The notes under the pieces: generated by a model
The model's input: only the letters and a program-made list of their open reading frames with translations
Told to the model about the DNA's origin: nothing
Database searches by the model: none
Shown: positions 60,074-62,841 of the stretch, piece after piece
How positions within the stretch are numbered: the stretch's first letter is position 1
Layout of the letters: the number at the start of each line of letters is the position of its first letter
Program-made: the position numbers and the translations under genes
NCBI GenBank assembly: GCA_002335385.1
Contig: DCVK01000020.1
Span: 1-62,841 of the forward strand
From: Candidatus Aminicenantes bacterium UBA2190
Lineage (GTDB): Bacteria > Acidobacteriota > Aminicenantia > UBA2199
Direction of reading: 5' to 3'
DNA length: 62,841 nucleotides

Positions 60074-60499
60074 TTAATCTCCTTTTGTGCGGATCTCGTA
60101 CGGCTGGCCGTCATACTCGATGGTCACCATCTCGCGGGTGATCTTCAGGACGCGGATCTTGCCCAGGATCGTTTCCCCCTCGCGCACGGTGAAGAAATCG
60201 CCGCTGACGTTGAGCAGGGCCAGGGGCGTGGCGTTCTTCACGATGAGCCCGTCGAAGCTCACCGACTGGGCGATCTCGTCGGCGATAGCCTGCTGCAGGG
60301 GCTCGGCGGGGACGGGGGCCGCCCCCCGGCCTGCCGGCTGTTGCGCCGCCGCCTCACCGCCGCGGAAGAGGTCCAGTTTCAGCGTGAAGGGCGGAGCGGG
60401 CTTTTCCAGCAGCGACAGTCTGAGCAGCTCGGAGCGCGCGGGCGCCGCGGCCGCCAAAAGCCCCAGCGCCAGCAGCCCGACGGCGGTCTTATTTTTCAA
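60074..60499 (-). CDS. pilP: PilP-like pilus assembly protein
   Basis: PilP is a periplasmic protein (lipoprotein in Pseudomonas) that links the inner-membrane PilN/PilO complex to the PilQ secretin. The 141-residue protein has a signal peptide (KNKTAVGLLALGLLAAAAPARS) and a C-terminal beta-domain (DEIAQSVSFDGLIVKNATPLALLNVSGDFFTVREGETILGKIRVLKITREMVTIEYDG) that resembles PilP/GspC-HR domains. I placed the start at TTG 60499, where GGAGG lies 6 bases upstream and the signal peptide begins; a TTG at 60517 would add six residues and lacks a site. This start overlaps the pilO coding end by 11 bases. Sequence similarity in this family is low, so position in the operon carries much of the weight. 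Confidence 0.72.
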   Translation of the reverse strand: MKNKTAVGLLALGLLAAAAPARSELLRLSLLEKPAPPFTLKLDLFRGGEAAAQQPAGRGAAPVPAEPLQQAIADEIAQSVSFDGLIVKNATPLALLNVSGDFFTVREGETILGKIRVLKITREMVTIEYDGQPYEIRTKGD

Positions 60500-61007
60500 G
60501 GTAGGCCTCCATGGCAAAGCGGCCGCTGACCGTATCGCCGCTGCCGTTCAGGTCGATCTTCTTGAAGAAATGCATCTTGGGCTTGCGCTCCATGTCGTAG
60601 ATGAATTTCTTCAGGCTGCGGTAGGAGCCGTCCAGGGTGAACTGGAGGCTCACCGGCTGCAGGCCGCCCCGGAGGCGTCCGAAGTTGAAGGAGATATTGG
60701 GGGCGCGCAGACCGTTGTCGTCCAGGCACAGGTTCAGGTCGCGGCGGAAGCGGGCGAACTCGTCCATGCTGATGATGTGCTGTCTGCGGAACTTCCTCAG
60801 GTCGGCGGGGAGTTTCCGCCATTCTGCGTGCTGGCCGGCCAGCTGGGCGAGCTCTTGCTCCTGAAGGCGCAGCGCGGCGCTCTGCTGCTGCCGGCCCTGG
60901 CGCTTCATGTCCGCATAGGCGCCGTAGGCCAGCGAGAACAGGCAGGCCACCACGCTGAGCGCCAGCAGGGCCAGAAGCACCGTCACTGTGACTTTATAAC
61001 CCTTCAT
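60489..61007 (-). CDS. pilO: PilO-like type IV pilus inner-membrane protein
   Basis: PilO forms an inner-membrane heterodimer with PilN that spans the periplasm and aligns the pilus machinery. The 172-residue protein has one N-terminal transmembrane helix (VTVTVLLALLALSVVACLFSLAYG), a coiled-coil part (RQQQSAALRLQEQELAQLAGQHAEW) and a ferredoxin-like C-terminal domain (VSLQFTLDGSYRSLKKFIYDMERKPKMHFFKKIDL). The motif YRSLKKFIYDMERKP is typical of PilO-type proteins. The start overlaps the PilN stop by 14 bases. Gene order N-O-P-Q supports the call. Confidence 0.82.
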   Translation of the reverse strand: MKGYKVTVTVLLALLALSVVACLFSLAYGAYADMKRQGRQQQSAALRLQEQELAQLAGQHAEWRKLPADLRKFRRQHIISMDEFARFRRDLNLCLDDNGLRAPNISFNFGRLRGGLQPVSLQFTLDGSYRSLKKFIYDMERKPKMHFFKKIDLNGSGDTVSGRFAMEAYLEK

Positions 61008-61536
61008 CGGGGATCCTGAAGCCCAGGGTGACCAGGAATTCGTCCTGGGTCTGGGTCTCGCTGGCGATGGTCAGCCCGTAGGGGGTGAGCTGCTTGTAGA
61101 AGGCGAACAGCTCCGGCAGGGAGCGGGCGGTGATGGACATGCGGATGGGGGCGGCGCGGTCGTTCTCCAGCGTCAGGTGGCGGACGCGGATGCCCGGTCC
61201 GGACGCCTTTTCCAAAAAGTCCAAACGCGAGATCAGAGAGAAGCTCTTGTGCGTGATCAGCGCGTTGGCCTGCGCCAGCTGGCCGCCGCGGGATTTCTTC
61301 CAGGCCTCGATCTCGCGGCGCAGGCGATTGCTTTGATCGGCCAGGCTCTGCAGCTTGCGGCGGCTGGCGCCGGCTTCTTCCCCCTCCCGGCGGGCCTGGC
61401 CGCTCCGACCGGCCAGGTTGGTCACGGCCAGAATGCCCAGCAGCAGCGCCAGCAGGAGCAGCAGGGCGGCTTGCAGGGCGAAGCGCAGGCGGTTTACCTG
61501 GGGCGAGCGGGCGAGGTTGTAGGCCGGTTGATTCAT
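60994..61536 (-). CDS. pilN: PilN-like type IV pilus inner-membrane protein
   Basis: PilN carries a short cytoplasmic N-terminus that binds PilM, one transmembrane helix and a periplasmic coiled coil with a ferredoxin-like domain. The 180-residue protein starts MNQPAYNLARSPQVNRLRF (the cognate of the INLLP-type PilM-binding motif is only loosely conserved), continues with LQAALLLLLALLLGILAV as the membrane helix, then a Lys/Arg/Leu-rich coiled coil and a domain ending VTLGFRIPD. Its start overlaps the PilM stop by four bases. The order M-N-O-P-Q is that of type IV pili, which makes the assignment likely although sequence similarity is low. Confidence 0.8.
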   Translation of the reverse strand: MNQPAYNLARSPQVNRLRFALQAALLLLLALLLGILAVTNLAGRSGQARREGEEAGASRRKLQSLADQSNRLRREIEAWKKSRGGQLAQANALITHKSFSLISRLDFLEKASGPGIRVRHLTLENDRAAPIRMSITARSLPELFAFYKQLTPYGLTIASETQTQDEFLVTLGFRIPDEGL

Positions 61537-62345
61537 GAGCAGCCGGGAATATGCGGCGCGGCGTCGGGGCCAAGGGGCAGGCGCGAGTACTCACCGTTGT
61601 CCGCGGTCTCCGTGCTGGCGGTCTGCAGGGCCGCCTCGATGGGAGCCGCCGACGCGTCGCCCAGGTGATCGTGGAGCCAGTAGCGGCGAGGGGCGATCCC
61701 GTACTGGTTGCGGACAAAAGCCACGGTCTTGCCGATCTCCGCGACGGTATCGGCATCGGAGACGTTCCGGAACTTGCGGAGGTAGACGGGGCGGCGCCGC
61801 TCCTGGAAGACCAGGGTGCAGCCGGCGCCGTCGCGCTCGACGATGAAGTCGGGCGCGGACTTCGCCCGGCGGGCGCGGGCCAGGATCTCCATGGTGGAGC
61901 TGCCGATGTAGGTCAGAGGGATCTTCTTCTCGGCGAAAGCGGCCTCGACGCGCTCCAGAAGCGATCGCCGCACCAGGATGGAGAGGACACGTTTCCTGTT
62001 CAGCCGGAAGAAGCGGTGGTCGTAGGCGGCGATGTCCTCCGGGAAGATCTTTTGCAGCCGCCAGTCCACCATTTCGCGCAGCGCCTTGCGCTGCCAGGGC
62101 AGCTTGTCGAACTCGAAGAAATTGAAAATGAAGGGTGTGGCGCTGAATACGACGCCGGTTTCCTCAGGGAGCAGGGCGGCCAGGGCCGCGGCCCAGCCGT
62201 CGCCATCGGCCAGCGCCGGGCCCGCGAAGGCGGAGCGGCGGGTGATCCGTCCGCCCCGCAGCAGGAACGTCTCGGCGTGGCGGTCGCCGGCGAACACGAT
62301 CTGGCGCGGCAGGCGCTGGGGGAGGAAGAACTCGCTCAGACCCAT
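61533..62345 (-). CDS. pilM: PilM-like (GspL-like) pilus assembly protein, divergent
   Basis: PilM is an actin-fold ATPase homologue that docks PilN inside the cell. This protein, 270 residues, is shorter than most PilM (about 350) and lacks the clear actin-fold phosphate motifs I would expect, although FIVERDGAGCTLVFQERRRPVYLRKF is reminiscent of the second ATPase half. FEFDKLPWQRKALREMVDWRLQKIFPEDI and VRRSLLERVEAAFAEKKI are recurrent in PilM/GspL/EpsL. The assignment rests largely on its place between the PilB-type ATPase and PilN. It overlaps the ATPase stop by 10 bases. The C-terminus (GPDAAPHIPGCS) is proline-rich. Confidence 0.7.
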   Translation of the reverse strand: MGLSEFFLPQRLPRQIVFAGDRHAETFLLRGGRITRRSAFAGPALADGDGWAAALAALLPEETGVVFSATPFIFNFFEFDKLPWQRKALREMVDWRLQKIFPEDIAAYDHRFFRLNRKRVLSILVRRSLLERVEAAFAEKKIPLTYIGSSTMEILARARRAKSAPDFIVERDGAGCTLVFQERRRPVYLRKFRNVSDADTVAEIGKTVAFVRNQYGIAPRRYWLHDHLGDASAAPIEAALQTASTETADNGEYSRLPLGPDAAPHIPGCS

Positions 62346-62841
62346 TCCTTGACCGTTACCCGGTTCAACTCCTCGATGGAGGTGACACCGGCCTTGACGC
62401 GCGCCAGGCCGTTGCGGCGGATGGGGACCATCCCCTGCTCCATGGCCACTTTCTTGATCTCGGAAGTCGGTTTCTTGGCCAGGATCATCTCCTTGACCTC
62501 ATCGGTCAACTCCAGGATCTCGCCGATGGCCGTGCGGCCGGAATAGCCCAGCCCGGCGCACTCCTCGCAGCCCACGGCGCGGTAAATGGGTTGGCTGAAG
62601 AAGCTCTTGTCGACGCGGTTGTACACCAGGTCGGCCTTGCCCAGGACGGCCGGCTGCCTGCACAAGGGGCAGAGGATGCGCACCAGGCGCTGGGCGGCGA
62701 TGCAGTTCAGCGCCGAAATGAAGCTGTAGGTGTCGATGCCCATGTGGATGAAGCGGCCCAGGACGTCGAACACGTTGTTGGCATGAACGGTGGTGAACAC
62801 CAGGTGGCCGGTCAGGGCCGACTGGATGGCGATCTGCGCCG
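62336..62841 (-). CDS. Type II secretion/type IV pilus assembly ATPase (PilB/GspE), partial at window edge
   Basis: This fragment is the C-terminal ~168 residues of a PilB/GspE-type hexameric ATPase that powers pilus or pseudopilus assembly. Features: AIQSALTGHLVFTTVHANN (the conserved His box of the family), then SALNCIAAQRLVRILCPLC, two CxxC pairs (CPLC and CEEC) that form a zinc-binding element, and GYSGRTAIGEILELTDEVKEMI. The C-terminal EKEW-like ending is ordinary. The frame runs off the right edge of the window, so the N-terminal and ATP-binding parts are not seen. The four-cysteine zinc element is usual in PilB and GspE; PilT lacks it, which rules PilT out. Confidence 0.92.
   Translation of the reverse strand, partial: AQIAIQSALTGHLVFTTVHANNVFDVLGRFIHMGIDTYSFISALNCIAAQRLVRILCPLCRQPAVLGKADLVYNRVDKSFFSQPIYRAVGCEECAGLGYSGRTAIGEILELTDEVKEMILAKKPTSEIKKVAMEQGMVPIRRNGLARVKAGVTSIEELNRVTVKEWV

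Noticed and set aside
58003..60141. 712-codon plus-strand frame opposite pilQ
   Set aside because: Antisense shadow of the secretin with Gly/Asp/Val/Leu/Gln bias and no homologous motifs.

Overview
The window is a high-GC bacterial chromosome segment of about 62.8 kb, densely coded on both strands. It ends inside genes on both sides: ftsZ on the left and a PilB/GspE-type ATPase on the right. The cell is diderm, shown by a secretin, outer-membrane beta-barrels, many lipoproteins and a type IV pilus/type II secretion operon. It has one bifunctional RelA/SpoT protein, a DUF4388-TPR protein, FHA-GGDEF diguanylate cyclases, a 14-repeat GloVer protein and high-GC codon use. Together these suggest an uncultured Acidobacteriota/Aminicenantes-like or deltaproteobacteria-like lineage; this placement is an inference with low confidence. 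No tRNA, rRNA, CRISPR array, insertion sequence or prophage was seen.

Layout. 0-7.2 kb (+): ftsZ 3' part, hutI, a Memo-family gene, pcnB, a lipoprotein, a periplasmic cyclophilin and murB, mostly tightly packed. 7.2-9.2 kb: a repeat-filled intergenic region, then two minus-strand genes (membrane protein, comF). 9.3-14.6 kb (+): purM, a small ESQAD-repeat protein, tungstate ABC transporter genes tupA, tupB and tupC, and a long uracil phosphoribosyltransferase homologue. 14.6-19.3 kb (-): msrBA, small membrane protein, coiled-coil membrane protein, arfB, secreted protein, PAS protein. 19.5-25.6 kb: DUF2891, a NodIJ-type exporter, DUF4388-TPR protein, zinc metallopeptidase, DUF2177. 25.6-29.2 kb: two tandem FHA-GGDEF cyclases embedded in dispersed intergenic repeats. 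29.2-32.6 kb (-): two interleaved ABC-2 exporters. 32.8-37.5 kb: lipoprotein, MscS channel with a cyclic-nucleotide-binding-like domain, RelA/SpoT. 38-42 kb: giant GloVer-repeat protein. 42.1-49.7 kb (+): rsmD, beta-barrel, wecB, a DUF2334/glycosidase-like membrane protein and a GT2 synthase, which together look like an exopolysaccharide locus. 49.9-54.5 kb (+): M1-like peptidase lipoprotein, beta-barrel, two NAD-dependent epimerases. 54.5-57.3 kb (-): coiled-coil protein, GT4, thiI. 57.5 kb (+): HU. 57.9-62.8 kb (-): pilB-M-N-O-P-Q.

Two cross-cutting signals stand out. First, at least five to seven genes have a sigma70-like promoter (TTGAxx, 16-17 bp spacer, TAxxAT) whose -10 box ends only 6-9 bp before the ATG and no Shine-Dalgarno sequence. 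This is the geometry of leaderless mRNAs. It coexists with ordinary Shine-Dalgarno genes. Second, the long intergenic regions carry a composite dispersed repeat of about 110-130 bp, in both orientations, together with short tandem 'phrases' (CACGAAT, GCGTGAY, GTGTCA, TTACGCC types). This family does not match IS, REP or CRISPR.

Functionally the window combines cell-envelope work (division, peptidoglycan, pili, polysaccharide, ABC export), second-messenger signalling (c-di-GMP, ppGpp) and stress or repair functions (Msr, ArfB, MscS).
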